A stretch of DNA of 64,000 nucleotides from Flaccisagitta enflata (Eukaryota > Chaetognatha > Sagittoidea > Aphragmophora). Both the position numbers and the translations under genes were made by a program. Location of the stretch: NCBI GenBank assembly GCA_965153355.1, contig OZ231126.1, positions 93,992,001 to 94,056,000 on the forward strand. The letters are read 5' to 3'. Positions 1-53,508 of the stretch are shown here, in pieces. Numbering within the stretch: position 1 is the stretch's first letter; each line of letters opens with the position of its first letter. The notes beneath the pieces were generated by a model that did not search any database, was not told where the DNA came from, and saw nothing but the letters and a program-made list of their open reading frames with translations.

Positions 1-109
1 ATCGTTTGTGTGTGAGTGGGTTGGAGGGGGGTTGGGGGTGTGGTTGGGGTGAGGCTGGGAGTTAGATGCCCCTGCCCACCCGTCCGCAACGATATTGTGA
101 CCCCGCGTC
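1..109 (+). mobile_element. Hairpin-family element, 3' part (variant terminus)
   Basis: The distal half of a hairpin-family element whose 5' half lies left of the window. It contains the family block CCCCTGCCCACCCGTCCGCAA, split here as CCCCTGCCCACC plus CGTCCGCAAC, then the terminal palindrome TGACCCCGCGTCA. The same variant terminus occurs in reverse at 63086-63319, which also shares the G/T-rich stretch just upstream. The next element starts immediately after it. Confidence 0.6.
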
Positions 110-111
110 AC

Positions 112-290
112 TTTTTAGTCGCGGACAAGCGACTCTATAAGAGGCTTTGTCCGTCCGTCGGTCCGTCGGTCGGTTGGTTGGTTGGTTGGTTGGTTGGTCC
201 GTCACGCTCGAGTCGAAAAGTGGGAAAACACGCATTTCCGCCCCTGCCCACCCGTCCGCGACTGGTATTGGCCGTGTATCCGGCCTTGTT
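112..290 (+). mobile_element. Hairpin-family element, subfamily A, full length
   Basis: It starts TTTTT then the hairpin AGTCGCGGACAAGCGACT, followed by CTCTATAAGAGGCTTTGTCC and a TCGG/TTGG tetranucleotide core. The distal part has CCCCTGCCCACC, then GTCCGCGACT (inverse complement of the 5' stem AGTCGCGGAC), and ends with GGCCGTGTATCCGGCC plus TTGTT. It lies 60 bp upstream of laminin exon 1. No protein is encoded. Assignment to a HINE/Helentron-like class is inference from architecture. Confidence 0.75.
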
Positions 291-351
291 TTCTTAAATT
301 CGTTTCAATTCTCATGAACAAACCTGAATTTTTATTCTCCCAATCTCACAG

Positions 352-39065
<38,714 letters not shown>

Positions 39066-41700
39066 ACCCCACAATTCCGATGTCATTCTCCCCCACAATC
39101 CTGTGCCTTCAATTCCCCTCTCTTCCCCGGTTTAATCCCTCTCTCCTCCCTACACAGGCCAGAGTGCCCAAAAAAGCAAAAACACCCCAATTCACAAGCG
39201 CTCTCTAGCTTAGCTTTTTGAACGAGCCGCTGTACAAATTAATGATTGATTGCAAAGCAAGTTTTAAGTTGTTCTTTTTTAATAGCTTCCCATACAATCC
39301 TTTGGAGACTTCAAGCTCACCCTGTAAAAGATTCCCAATCGATTTAAAAGTTGCGCAGCGGCTCATTTATAAGCATTTTTGAACAGGAACAATTCAACTA
39401 GGGTGGATTGGAGTATTCTAGCTATTCTTGGCATTCCGGTCTGCGTCACCCTTGTCTAATTCTTAGCGTAATTGCAGTTTTTTTAGAGACTGCTTCCGAA
39501 AAATCTAGGAGCCATTACATGAATTAGTCAATTTTCAACTCGACAAACCTCACGCTAATGTAAACTGCCAAATTTAATTCCAGCAAATGCATTTATTGCT
39601 TTTACACATTGTTTTTTTTTTTGAAGCCGCTGTATTTATGGAACCATCCAAATCCTTCCCTTATTCAATTCTCACTGTGGTTAAGGGTTTAACCCGATTT
39701 TAATCTAGGATATTCCTGACAACAGTTATGGTGAGGTTGGAAGAATTACTATATTACATGCGAGTAGCGGCAAAAGAATTTTACATCTCTAACTGGCACC
39801 TTTCTTATCATCTTTCATTAGTTTCACAACAGATTCTTTTTGTTGGGTTAATGTTGGAGTGAGGTTTTTATCTGATGAAGTTATTTTAAATCTTTGATCA
39901 TAGATGAGTATAAATGATTATGAAGTATTCTAAAATGTCATCAAAACTTTTTTTATCCATATATACAAAGAATGAGAAGAAATGGTGAAAGTTGGAGAAT
40001 GTATCTAGGGTCAAATGTCAATTGTCAAAGAGTACAATTAGGAAACAATGGAAGTCGTTATTCAAAATAAGAATCTGTTGCACCCTCTTAGTAGGAAGTG
40101 GGTTGTAGTACTCTCCCTCTCCTTTGCCAAACTTTTTCTTTTTTTTTTCTTTTTGGTTAATTAACATGCATGAATTAGTCTCTTTTTTACATCGCAGTAT
40201 GCCATGTTACCAGTGATGAACACATTTTTCTTACATATTTTTCAAGTTTGTATAGAGTTTTTATTTTTGTTTTTTTCCTAACGGAATTACACCATGAAAA
40301 AAATGAATTAGACCATTTGTATGGAATCTATCTATTTGCATAGGTTTTAATTAATGCATCCCCCGCACCTTCCGTATTTTTTGTGCCACCGATGTACATA
40401 ATCATGTACTTATATATAGAGCTGATATTTACGTTTATACTTACACGGTTCTTCTCTGTATAATTTATAAGGATATTGTTTCTTTTTTCTTTTTTGAATT
40501 TTTTTTTCCTCACATCTGCTGTATAGACTTTTATTTTCTTGATGCGCGCTGCGCTTCCCACAACCGATGATTTGAAAAATGGCGTCTTTTGTTTCTTTTT
40601 TTTAAATCACTTTTTCCTTGGAAGCGTCACGTGATAAAATTTTGTCCTGCGCGTGCGCCATAAGCGGGGAAAAGGTGAAGCTTACACACGAGAATAATCG
40701 TGTTAACATATATATACACACATTGGTGCGCTTTGCACTTTGTGTGTAATATAAAGACAGACAAAAGGCGAAGCAAGATGCCAGTAGTTTCGCTTCCACA
40801 ACACATGGAAAGAAAAACAAATCAAAATTAAGCATACTTACTATTGTGCTCCTTTTACCCCCAACCCCCCCCCCATCCTTAGGGTCCACCCTCCTCTACG
40901 TACAGTATCCACTCAGTATATGCCGAAAAGAAAAAAAAATCCTTTTCTCCGAGCCAACGACAGGAAATACATCAAAAATGATTGAAGCGTCGCACATAGC
41001 ACTATTCTCCCCCCCCCCCCTCCCCCGCCGACCGATAGGCTTAAAAAGCCATTTAGCGCCTTCAACCCATCTCCCATTATTTCCTCATTTTCCCAAAACC
41101 AACCCTCCACCACCACCGCTCCCCCCCCCCCTCCCCCTTCCTCGTCGCGATTCGCAGATTTCTTCTATGTGATTTTTTTTTAGTCTCATTCGGCTTCTTT
41201 TATGTCGTAGTCTCGTATGGTGCTGCAGCTTTGTTAATAGTCTTCGTGTTTATATGTTAAAAAAAACAAAAGGGTATGTATATCAAAAGAAAAAAAATAC
41301 AAAAAAACTTTAATTGGCATGAATACAACTACATTTTCCTCCTGAAAAAAAAACAACACTTATTTGTGTACACTTTGTATTGTAGATGGCAGTTGGTGAC
41401 GCAATTTGATTTTTCCTTTTAATTTTGGTTGATTCTGGCTGAATAGGATAATATTGTAGTAGTGATGAGTGAGTATGATTTTTGAAACGTGCAGGGGATG
41501 AAATTCTAATTGTAACGTAATAACAAACAAGAGAGACGATTATATGACTCAATATTTTACAGCGTTAGTGTTCGTGGTTACCATAATAATTTGCATAAGT
41601 TCTTTGAGTGCCCCGCTTCCGTATGTATAGATATCTCGATTCTTTCGTTCTCCCCATCCACTCTTTTAGTCGTAGGGCCTATTTATTCAGAAGTATCTCG
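39066..41700 (+). other. Presumed 3' UTR and downstream flank
   Basis: Low-repeat sequence follows the stop for about 2.6 kb, in contrast to the repeat-dense introns and downstream DNA, which suggests a long 3' UTR. I saw no canonical AATAAA in it; ATTAAA occurs at 41768. The true poly(A) site cannot be placed by eye. C-rich runs occur at 40858-40875, 41010-41023 and 41121-41130. Confidence 0.45.
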
Positions 41701-42333
41701 CGCGCCGTGTAAATTTTTAGTTAAGGACGTGAAAAAAGGCAAACCCGAATCACTGTAGATTAACTGTATTAAATTGCAAAATACGATAAAAAGGGCTTTC
41801 TAACATTTGTAATCGTTTCAAGTTGAAATACAATTGCCACTTACAAGAATCTGCACTGAATATTTGATCTGTTTCAGCTTTCAAAAGAAAATTCGAGCTT
41901 GAAATTTCCAAGATAGAGGACAAGATTGAGGGACAGATCAATTTGACAATCTCTTTCCAAGGTTGTTAGCGAGGAAGCTAATTTTTACGTAATGAAACGT
42001 AAGGAGGTAAGTTCAAGTCGAAATTAGACTGCCGAGTGCCTAGTTTAAAACTTCTCTTCGCCGTTCCTCAAAACCGGTTACTTAATTGTTTTTGTCGTCC
42101 GCTGTCTCGCCATCAGTTTACGTTTCGTGCAGCGTCACCTGTCCCGATGTATTTTGGGCGATTTTACTATCTTGGAAGGAACGAAATAAGAAAAACAACA
42201 AAAACGTCAGTCCGTTAGTCGAATTTCCTGTCCGTCGGTTAGTCGATTTGTAAGGTGGTCCGGGCCCGGCCCTTTCAGCCTTCCCTCTATCGATTTTCTT
42301 TGGGAGTCAGCGCTGGACTACCAGGCGTTTCAG
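41701..42333. other. Intergenic, unrecognised
   Basis: No gene, array or element ends are recognised. Confidence 0.45.
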
Positions 42334-42578
42334 TTTTTAGTCGCTAGTCAATAAGAGGCTGTGTCCGTAGGAAGGCTTTATAAGAGGCTGTGTCCGTAGG
42401 AAGGTAACGCGAAATTTTGGATTACGCGAAATTGGCTAAAAGAGCGATATCTGAGCATTACGGTCCCTGCCCCGCCACAAAACAGCCCCAGCCCATCCAC
42501 ACCAGCCCCTGCCCACATGTCTTACTACCCCTGCCCACCCGCCAGCGACTACTTATCGGCTGTGTATCCGGCCTTGTT
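42334..42578 (+). mobile_element. Hairpin-family element, variant stem AGTCGCT
   Basis: TTTTTAGTCGCTAGTC, then a duplicated AATAAGAGGCTGTGTCCG / TATAAGAGGCTGTGTCCG block and GTAACGCGAAATT. The distal stem copy is AGCGACT, complementary to the variant AGTCGCT. The terminus is ATCGGCTGTGTATCCGGCC plus TTGTT. The local hairpin partner of the 5' stem is missing here, but the long-range pair is kept. Confidence 0.7.
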
Positions 42579-43331
<753 letters not shown>

Positions 43332-43521
43332 AACAAGCCCAGGCGGGCAACTAGATGCATCATCTGCGTGATATCAGAAGAGGTATTACGGACTGACACA
43401 CCAACAGATCTGTACAGATGGACAGACTGACAGATGGACAGACCGACAGATGGACCGACGGACAGACAGACAGACGGACCAATGGACAGACCTTATAGAG
43501 ATGCAATGGCGCATCTAAAAA
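43332..43521 (-). mobile_element. Hairpin-family element, subfamily B
   Basis: Start TTTTT plus hairpin AGATGCGCCATTGCATCT, CTATAAGGTCTGTCCATTGG and GTCC/GTCT/ATCT core. The distal copy GATGCATCTAG is followed by the terminal palindrome GCCCGCCTGGGC and TTGTT. Compared with the usual GCCCGATCGGGC the loop differs and the arms still pair. Confidence 0.75.
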
Positions 43522-43602
43522 TGCATTTTAGCAAGTCTGTGCTTCTCTTTGCAGGGCTCTAGCTTCTAAACCGTTAGATATACAGAGCTGGGATTTTAAA
43601 AA

Positions 43603-43761
43603 AACAAGGCCGGATACACGGCAATCCAGTCGCGGACGGTTGGGCAGGAGTAGTAATGCGAAAACCGCTCGGAATTCAAAAATATGACGGACCGACCGAC
43701 GGACCTACCGACCTACCGACCGACACGGTAAGGTGTAGAGTCGCGTGTCCGCGACTAAAAA
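43603..43761 (-). mobile_element. Hairpin-family element, subfamily A
   Basis: Start TTTTTAGTCGCGGACACGCGACT, core GGTAGGTCGGTAGGTCCG, CTACTCCTGCCCAACCG, distal GTCCGCGACT, terminus GCCGTGTATCCGGCC plus TTGTT. Confidence 0.78.
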
Positions 43762-43901
43762 TAATAATTTTTTTACCTGTTTTATCAATTAATAAACTGG
43801 TGCGTCTTTTTTTTAGCCAAGTGGTAGAATAAAATCGGGAAAAATGGGAATAAAATCAAAGAAAACAAGGAAATCATTCTTTTGCAAGGCAAAAAAACTT
43901 T

Positions 43902-45302
43902 TACCGTATTTCCTCCCTTTATCGCCCCCCTCTAATTAGCGCCCCCCCTTTTTCCAGAAAAAGAGAGCTTATGACAATTGACAAAATTATATTTTTTGAA
44001 GAATATCCTATCAAATTCATTGTAAATATTTTTTTTTAAACAATCAAAAACAAGGCCTGATACACAGCTACCCCAGTCGCGTGCGGGTGGGCAGGGGCCA
44101 TATTTGAGGTCACTAGAGTATTTGAGCAGGAGCAGTATGGTCAAAGAATAAAAAAATGAAGTGTGACCAACAGACCAACCAACGGACAAAGCGGGGTATA
44201 GAGCCGCGTAGCACCCGACTAAAAACAAAATATAGAAATGATTTACAATGCAATAATAATTTAAGTGTTTAAGTGCTTTACTGCAATGAATTACAGAATA
44301 TTCATCAAAAACAATAAGTTTCATGAATAATCATCTATACATGAGTGAATGAAGGGGCGCTTATTGCAGGTTAAGGGTTTGGAGTCCCGATGGAGAAAAT
44401 CTCAATTTTAAGGGTTATGAAAAAAAAAATGGACCCATCACAAATTTTTGCATGTCGGTCCGAAAAAGCATGTAGAACAAGAATCTGCTACTTATTTTGG
44501 CCTATCTTGAGCCAAAAAAAAAAAAGAAACGTTTTTTTGTGCCAATAACAGCTATTTTTCTTAAAAAAATGGTATAAAATGAAACATTTTGGAGTTTTTT
44601 CTTTACAAAACATAAAGTAGCAATAGTAATTGATATTTCACTGAACCTAGAACAATCTAGATGAGGTCTAAGAGGTTCAAAAATAGCATTAAAATCCCCA
44701 AAAATGAAGAAATGACTCAAAAATCATGAAATCCTTTAAATTGATATTTTGGAAAATTTCATCGATTTACTCAAAAAAACATGGCCGTGATAAGCGAAAA
44801 ACGCAAAAACGCAATATGCAAATTGATCTCATTTGCATATTGCGGTTTTGCGTTTTTCACTTATCACGGCTATATTTTTTTACGTAAATCGATGAAATTC
44901 ATACTGACAGCATATTTTACCCTAAGAAACTGTTCCAAAACATCAGTTTTGACAATTTATCAATTTATGGGTCATTTCTTCATTAATATCAAATATTGAT
45001 TACTATTGGTACTTTATGTTTCTGTAAAAAAAAAGGCCTAAATATTTCATTTTATACAATTTTTTTAGGAAAAATAGCTGTTTTTTGCACTAAAAACCGT
45101 TTCTTTTTTGTTTGGCTCATGTTAGGTCAAAATGAACATCAGAATCTTGTGCTACAGCCTTTTTAGGTCCCTTTTGCAAAAATCTAGGATGGGTCCATTT
45201 TTTTTTAAAGAATTTTGCAAGTGGGAATCCTGGCGGTTAAAAAGACAATGTTTGATTTTAATTTCAAAAGCGCCCAGGGCGCAAATTACAGGAAATACGG
45301 TA
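43902..45302. mobile_element. 1.4-kb inverted-repeat element, TACCGTATTTCCT ends
   Basis: TACCGTATTTCCTCCCTTTA at 43902 and the inverse ATTACAGGAAATACGGTA ending 45302. Inner inverted arms include GACCCATCACAAATTTTTGC against a GCAAAAATCTAGGATGGGTC-type sequence and CATAAAGTAGCAATAGTAAT. There is a perfect-looking palindrome at 44780-44870 (GCAATATGCAAATTGATCTC / ATTTGCATATTGCGG). A subfamily A hairpin element (44049-44225) is nested. Its superfamily is not assigned. Confidence 0.75.
44049..44225 (-). mobile_element. Hairpin-family element, subfamily A, nested
   Basis: Start TTTTTAGTCGGGTGCTACGCGGCT, CTATACCCCGCTTTGTCC, GTTGGTTGGTCTGTTGG core, internal TGCTCCTGCTCAAATACTC, GGCCCCTGCCCACC, distal ACGCGACT, terminus GCTGTGTATCAGGCC plus TTGTT. 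The 5' stem has decayed (GGG against GCGG). Confidence 0.72.
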
Positions 45303-45580
45303 TTTCTGAATTGAAGTGGCTACTTTAACGTTACTCGACTTATTAATGACTGATTATGACTTATTCATCTAAATCGCGGGTGAAAAATGTTGTCATTTAA
45401 TTTGAAATCGACTACAAAAGATGATTTCTAAATACCTTCATCATTGGAATTGTCTCTTGACTTGAGTTTGAATTTGTTATTTCTTCTTAAGATTCGCATC
45501 CTCAACTTTGAGGCCTCCATTAAGCTCAGGAAAATTACATCCCTCAGGCACCCTCATCTTCGATTGCCTCCCGCTCTTTA
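45303..45580. other. Intergenic, unrecognised
   Basis: Unique AT-rich stretch with nothing recognised. Confidence 0.4.
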
Positions 45581-45585
45581 TCTTT

Positions 45586-45618
45586 TTCTTTCTTTTTTTC
45601 TTTCTTTCTTTCTTTCTT

Positions 45619-45686
<68 letters not shown>

Positions 45687-45778
45687 TGTTTCTGTGTTTC
45701 TTTCTTTCTTTCTTTCTTTGTTTCTTTGTTTCTTTGTTTCTTTGTTTCTTTCTTTGTTTGTTTCTTTGTTTGTTTGTT

Positions 45779-45824
<46 letters not shown>

Positions 45825-46106
45825 TTTCTTTCTTTCTTTCTTTCTTTCTTTGTCTGTCTGTCTGTGTGTCTGTCTAATTGTTTTCCATTCAACCTCAACC
45901 TCGATTGCCTTTTGCTCCTTATCTTTTTAGTCGCGGACTAGCGACTCTATAAGAGGCTTGGCCTATCCGTCCGTTGGTTGGTCGGTCCGTCAGTCTGTTG
46001 GTCCGTTGGTGAGCACAAGTCGAAAATAGGAAAAACCAGCGTTTCCGCCCCTGCCCACCCGTCCGCGACTGGTATTGGCCGTGTATCCGGCCTTGTTCTT
46101 TCCCTC

Positions 46107-46186
<80 letters not shown>

Positions 46187-46350
46187 TCATTCTTTCTTTC
46201 TGTCTGTCTGTCTTTCTTTTTTTTTTCTTCCTTTCTGTCTGTCTGTCTGTCTGTCTGTCTGCATGTCTTTCTTTCTTTCTTTCTTTTTTTCTTTCTATCT
46301 TTCCTTCTTTTTTTTTTTTTTTCTTTCTTTCCCTTCTCGCTTCTTTTGTT
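45586..46350. repeat. (CTTT)n/(GTTT)n arrays around a hairpin element
   Basis: CTTT tetranucleotides with GTTT variants at 45586-45855, GTCT units to 45875, and a second CTTT/GTCT tract at 46106-46345. The hairpin-family element 45924-46097 lies between them, with short unique sequence on its left. Confidence 0.9.
45924..46097 (+). mobile_element. Hairpin-family element, subfamily A
   Basis: Start TTTTT plus AGTCGCGGACTAGCGACT, CTATAAGAGGCTTGGCC, core TTGG/TCGG/TCCG, CGCCCCTGCCCACCCG, distal GTCCGCGACT, terminus GGCCGTGTATCCGGCC plus TTGTT. Confidence 0.8.
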
Positions 46351-46371
46351 TTCTTCTCTTTTCTCTCTTTG

Positions 46372-46583
46372 TTTTTAGTCGAGTACACCCGACTCTACAA
46401 CCCACTCTGTCCCTCTGTCGGTCTGTCTGTCGGTCGGTCGGTAACGCTTGTTTTTTTTTGTCGTTTTACGTCATTTTAGGTCATTTTAAGTCACTTTAAG
46501 TTATTTAAAGTTAATTTAAGTCTTTTAATCTTTTGGTCTTGTGGTTATAACAACCGCACGCGACTGTAAGGTATTGGCCTTGT
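46372..46583 (+). mobile_element. Hairpin-family element, subfamily D
   Basis: Start TTTTT plus AGTCGAGTACACCCGACT, CTACAACCCACTCTGTCC, TCGG/TCTG core, GTAACGCTTG, then about ten AGTCATTTTA-like units (CGTCATTTTAGGTCATTTTA), distal GCACGCGACT, and TAAGGTATTGGCCTTGTT. It is the short relative of the expanded copy at 9256-11327. Confidence 0.78.
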
Positions 46584-46646
46584 TTCTTAACTCCCCATAC
46601 TTCTTTATTTCATTCCCTCTATCTTTGTTTTTTTTTCCTTGTTTCC

Positions 46647-46761
46647 TTTTTAGGTGCGACAAAGCACCTCTATAACTGGCTGTGTCCGTCTGTTGGTCGG
46701 TTGGTAACGCATTCGTTCGACGATCCACACGTCGCACCTTATTGGCCTACTTGGCCTTGTT
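46647..46761 (+). mobile_element. Hairpin-family element, subfamily C
   Basis: TTTTT plus AGGTGCGACAAAGCACCT, CTATAACTGGCTGTGTCC, short core TTGGTCGG, GTAACGCATTCGTTCGACGA, distal ACGTCGCACCT, TTGGCCTACTTGGCC, TTGTT. Stem and distal copy match over nine bases. Confidence 0.82.
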
Positions 46762-47190
46762 TCATCGTTATGACTTAAGAGGAAGGAATGTAGGTACCCT
46801 AGAATAGCCTGAAAATATAAAGTTTGGGTGAACCTGCCACGCTGATTCTAAAAATCATTGGCGTTTCTTTCCAAGCCAATGCTAAACCCTTGAAAAAAGT
46901 CATGGGTGAGTTTTGAAGGTGACAGCCTCATTGATCATTGCGGCTTGGTCAAAAAAGTGATAACAGCTTGTAAGCGCGCCTGAGTACGCATCGGCAGTGA
47001 TGCAGAAGCTATTTTGTCAATGGGGAGGGGCAGAGATGCAAATTTCCCAAGAGGAAAATTTTGTCAATTCATGCTCGATTCTTCCTCTTTGGTCCATTTT
47101 TATCATTTCCGCGTCATAAAGCCGACTTTCCCCGATTTTGTTTGTCTACGCCTCACGCGATCGCGCATGACGCAAAAAATCGAAACAACA
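46762..47190. other. Intergenic, unrecognised
   Basis: No gene or element ends recognised. Confidence 0.4.
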
Positions 47191-47198
47191 AAGATAAC

Positions 47199-48655
<1,457 letters not shown>

Positions 48656-48657
48656 AT

Positions 48658-48740
48658 GGTGGATGATGATGATGTTGATGATGATGATGTTGATGATGAT
48701 AGATGGAAGAATATCCCTCACTATGATGATGATGATGATA

Positions 48741-48806
<66 letters not shown>

Positions 48807-48911
48807 GATGATGATAGATGGAAGAATATCCCTCACGATGATGATGTTGTGATGATGATGATGATGAAGATGATGATAGATGGAAGAATATCCCTCTCGA
48901 TGATGATGTTG

Positions 48912-48960
<49 letters not shown>

Positions 48961-49003
48961 GATGATGATAGATGGAAGAATATCCCTCACGATGATGATG
49001 TTG

Positions 49004-49044
<41 letters not shown>

Positions 49045-49045
49045 G
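48658..49045. repeat. (GAT)n with higher-order minisatellite unit
   Basis: GAT arrays separated by the block GATAGATGGAAGAATATCCC followed by TCACGATGATGATGTTGTG. The block occurs at about 48699, 48813, 48876 and 48967. The array evolved by copying the compound unit, with GAT tract length differing between copies. Confidence 0.92.
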
Positions 49046-49370
49046 TGATGATTCCGATGATTCCGATGAAGATGATCACCATCATAATAGAGGCTATCAT
49101 CATATCATGGAGCTTTATTCATAAATAGGTCATTACTCCTATAATATCTGTGAGATGAAAGAGAGAAGCGGTGAAATGTGTCGAGGATTAGCCGAGAAAA
49201 TACAAACAAAGGGACTCGGTTTCGGGGGCACGGTCTCAGTGAGACTCTCGGGTCACTCTCTCTCTTTTGAGATTTGACCTCTCAGTTTTTATGCATCATC
49301 GATCAATTCGCGATTACTCTCCTTTGGCATCTTTATCTTCTTTTCCTATTCCTTTCCATCCTCCTGTTTT
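49046..49370. other. Intergenic, unrecognised
   Basis: Nothing recognised. Confidence 0.4.
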
Positions 49371-49377
49371 TCTTTTC

Positions 49378-50120
<743 letters not shown>

Positions 50121-50343
50121 TCTACCTTAAATTCATCCTGGCAGGATGTGAAAAAAAGATGAGAAAGGAAAAAATAAAAAAAAAGAAAAAAGAAAAACTC
50201 CACGAAGCAGAAAGTCAAGAGTTTCTCACCTTGATTTTTAGTTTTTTTTTACCTTGAACAATTCATCGTCCAATTCTGTTTGGCTGCCACCAGCGTCAAT
50301 CCAGTATCAAAGATTGAATGATCCAATCGACTTAAACTCTTTA

Positions 50344-50518
50344 TTTTTAGTCGCGTGCACGCGACTCTACAACCCGCTATGTCCGTCCGTTGGTTGGTCA
50401 GTCAGTCACGTTTTCTTTTCTTTTATGATTCTACTTTTTTGACCTCGCGGCTCCTGCCCTCAAATATGGCCCCAGCCCACCCACACGCGACTGGGGTAGC
50501 CGTGTATCCGGCCTTGTT
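50344..50518 (+). mobile_element. Hairpin-family element, subfamily A (in duplication copy 1)
   Basis: TTTTT plus AGTCGCGTGCACGCGACT, CTACAACCCGCTATGTCC, short core TTGGTTGGTCAGTCAG, GGCCCCAGCCCACCC, distal CACACGCGACT, GGGGTAGCCGTGTATCC, GGCCTTGTT. Confidence 0.82.
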
Positions 50519-52210
50519 TTCTTTCAAAATGTCATAAGAATCAACACTTGGCAATGGCAATTTTAGTTATTTTTTGTTTGTTTGTGTCACTTCGTCCTTT
50601 TGTTCATCGATCGCTTTTTGATGTGTTCCTCCCCCCCTTTATTCGATGAAGACAAGTTTTCAGCATCACTGCGTCTGTACCATCATCCCCCAAAAAATCT
50701 TCCCACCTGAAAACTACCATCATCTTTGAAAAAGAGCTGCTCCTGAACGAATACAGCTATAACAACCAGGTTGGCCCCATTAAAAATTAAAAGATTTGTT
50801 TAAACTCCTTGATATGAGGCCAATCTGCGGTCAGTAGCTTTGTTAGTTAAGAAGCAGCAAGTTTTTAAAGGTAATGCTTGTTTTGAGTTGGGAAGATTTT
50901 GTTTACACTCTTCCATTTACAAAAACAAAACTTACAATTCAACACTGCGTGTGCTCAAACAAACTGAGTCATTCGGCCTTGTTTGACCAATCGAACAACT
51001 ACGCGGGGTTTTTAAATTCATCGGTTTCCAAAATTGAAAAGAAATTCTGAATCTGCACTAAATATCCGTTCATTCAAAAAGAAACTCAAAAGACCAATTT
51101 TTTTTTCCATGCCGATTCTGTTTGAATGACTGAAATGACGCATCAACGACGTATCGTCGCCAAAGAAACAAAATGTGTTCATCCTGTATTGGAATCTATA
51201 TACTTATTTCATTCAGCGACAACGCATCCGTACACGAATCGAAATCTCCTTCCTCGGTGAGAACTTTCAAAGTGGACGATATGTGCTTGATTGAGCAAGC
51301 ACAACGAACCTCTAGAACATCAAAATAATCCGTACTTCATAGTTCATACGAGACCAGGCCGGTTCCATCATCTTTAAGCATGCATTGCCAAACTGAGAAG
51401 CTGCTGTAATAGCCCTGTCTGTCAGCTTACCATTTACTGATTACCGACAATCCTTGATTAGTCCGTAAGGAAAGGCAACAATGTCAATGAAATGACGGAT
51501 CCACTTCGTTGAAGTGGTTTTGTCAAACAGTTTAGACTCACATGTATTTTAGCCTAGCCTTTACGTTTAAAGTCTTCCATCCCTGAAATTCCTTGCATGC
51601 AGGGAGTACTCTTGAGACATGGTTGGTCACACTTTACAACAAAATGATCACTGCGTACGTTGTTCGGTCATTTTTTGCGTTTTCACGTCGCGGTTTCTGC
51701 CATAGTGGCTGAGTGGCCTCCTTCACTGCCCCTGCCCACCCACACGGGACTAAGGCTGCCGTGTCGTTCCGGCCTGTTTTTTTTGTCGATATTTCCATTA
51801 TCAATTCATACATCTTCTTAAAGCAATTCATACATCTTCATTCATCTTCATACATCTTGGATAATTGAACAAAACTCATCTGTTAGCAGCTTGGATTCGT
51901 AATTCTCCTAAATATTTTAAATACAGTTAAGGCGACACACAAAGGGCTAAAAAATGTTAAGTGGGTCCATTTTTAAAACTTGAGTATTTGCATTTCCACC
52001 TGAAAGTACTTACAGATATAAGAACCTCTTTGGCAAGAAGGAGCCTCCCAAAAATCTAGACCAGCTTCACTCATGCGTGTAAATGAAAAAAAAAATAAGT
52101 AGAGTGGAAAAGAAGGGAGAAGATTTCTTAAGGTAGATCAATACAATGGTTTTGGTTAACTATCATGGATAAGACTAAATGGGTTTTTGCAATGGAAAAA
52201 TTATCGTGAT
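50519..52210. other. Intergenic within duplication copy 1, no gene
   Basis: Mostly unique sequence. A degenerate hairpin-family terminus lies at about 51725-51778 (CACTGCCCCTGCCCACCCAC, ACGGGACTAAGGCTGCC). Short open frames are identical in both duplicate copies, simply because the duplication is recent. Confidence 0.5.
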
Positions 52211-52211
52211 A

Positions 52212-52804
52212 CAGGGTCATTCATCTCAAATGGCAAAAAGTATCAAGTATTTATCCCTAAATGTATCATCTGACAGGTGTAGAATTTTTTTTATTTTAGA
52301 TTACATTGTTTGACATTTTTTTTGTGTCAAAATTTCATTGGTCCGGGTCAAGTAGTTTAGCCACAATATCAATTTGAAATTAAATAAGTATTCACAGCTT
52401 GAGCTCAGTTTAGCATGAATTTGCAACAACTATTCTTGCTTAAATTACAATTATTTTCTTGACCAACTAAGCATGAGCGTAAAATTTGCTTTGAACTGTA
52501 GAATTTATTGGAATATAATAAATTTTTTTGTTCATTTGAGACAAATCTGGTACTTGCAGCTTGAACTATTTGAAATAGCTCCTGCTTAATGAATGAGTTT
52601 TTTGGAATAAAAAGCCATTTTTGTGAATATATGTTTTACTTCAAATCAATGCCATGGGTAAACTATTTAACCCAGACCAATGAAATTTTAACACAAAAAA
52701 CATCAAACTATGCATTTTAGGGTAAAAAAAGTTTCTAACATATCAGATGATTTGTTTTGGCATAAAAGCTTAATACTTTTTGCCATTTGAGATGAATGAC
52801 CGTG
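52212..52804. mobile_element. 593-bp TA-flanked element (copy 1)
   Basis: CAGGGTCATTCATCTCAAAT at 52212 and the inverse ATTTGAGATGAATGACCGTG ending 52804, TA at both sides, inverted ends of about 35 bp continuing GGCAAAAAGTA. A second inner pair (CCGGGTCAAGTAGTTTAG / TAAACTATTTAACCCAGA) shows deeper inverted symmetry. Non-coding. Confidence 0.83.
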
Positions 52805-52946
52805 TATTACATAGGAAATATCTTGATGATATCTAGATAAGGTGCCCGATGGGAGAACCTCTTACGAGTTTGACTTTGGTTCACAGTCTGTTGTTATGAT
52901 GGTGTATGGTGAGAAGGGAATAGGGGCTGAGGCATGCTGCAATCCA

Positions 52947-53150
52947 AACAAGGCCGGATACACGGCTACCCCAGTCGCGTGCGGGTGGGCAGGGGCCGTA
53001 TATGTAGTCACTTAATCATTTGGACAGGAGCATTGAGGCCAGAGACCGCAAAGACCCCGAAAAAGTAAAGTGTGACGGGCGGACAGACAGACGCACGGAC
53101 GCACGGACCGACAAAGTGGGGTGTAGAGTCGCGTAGCACTCGACTAATAA
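52947..53150 (-). mobile_element. Hairpin-family element, subfamily A long form (copy 1)
   Basis: Start TTATTAGTCGAGTGCTACGCGACT, CTACACCCCACTTTGTCGG, core of CGTGCGTCC/GTCT units, internal TGCTCCTGTCCAAATGATT, GGCCCCTGCCCACC, distal ACGCGACT, terminus GGGGTAGCCGTGTATCC, GGCCTTGTT. The duplication boundary lies immediately beyond its 5' end. Confidence 0.78.
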
Positions 53151-53194
53151 GTGATTTCTTTCTCTTCTCTCTACTTTTTCTTCCCTCTTCTTTT

Positions 53195-53285
<91 letters not shown>

Positions 53286-53508
53286 TCTACCTTAAATTCA
53301 TCCTGGCAGGATGTGAAAAAAAGATGAGAAAGGAAAAAATAAAAAAAAAGAAAAAAGAAAAACTCCACGAAGCAGAAAGTCAAGAGTTTCTCACCTTGAT
53401 TTTTAGTTTTTTTTTACCTTGAACAATTCATCGTCCAATTCTGTTTGGCTGCCACCAGCGTCAATCCAGTATCAAAGATTGAATGATCCAATCGACTTAA
53501 ACTCTTTA

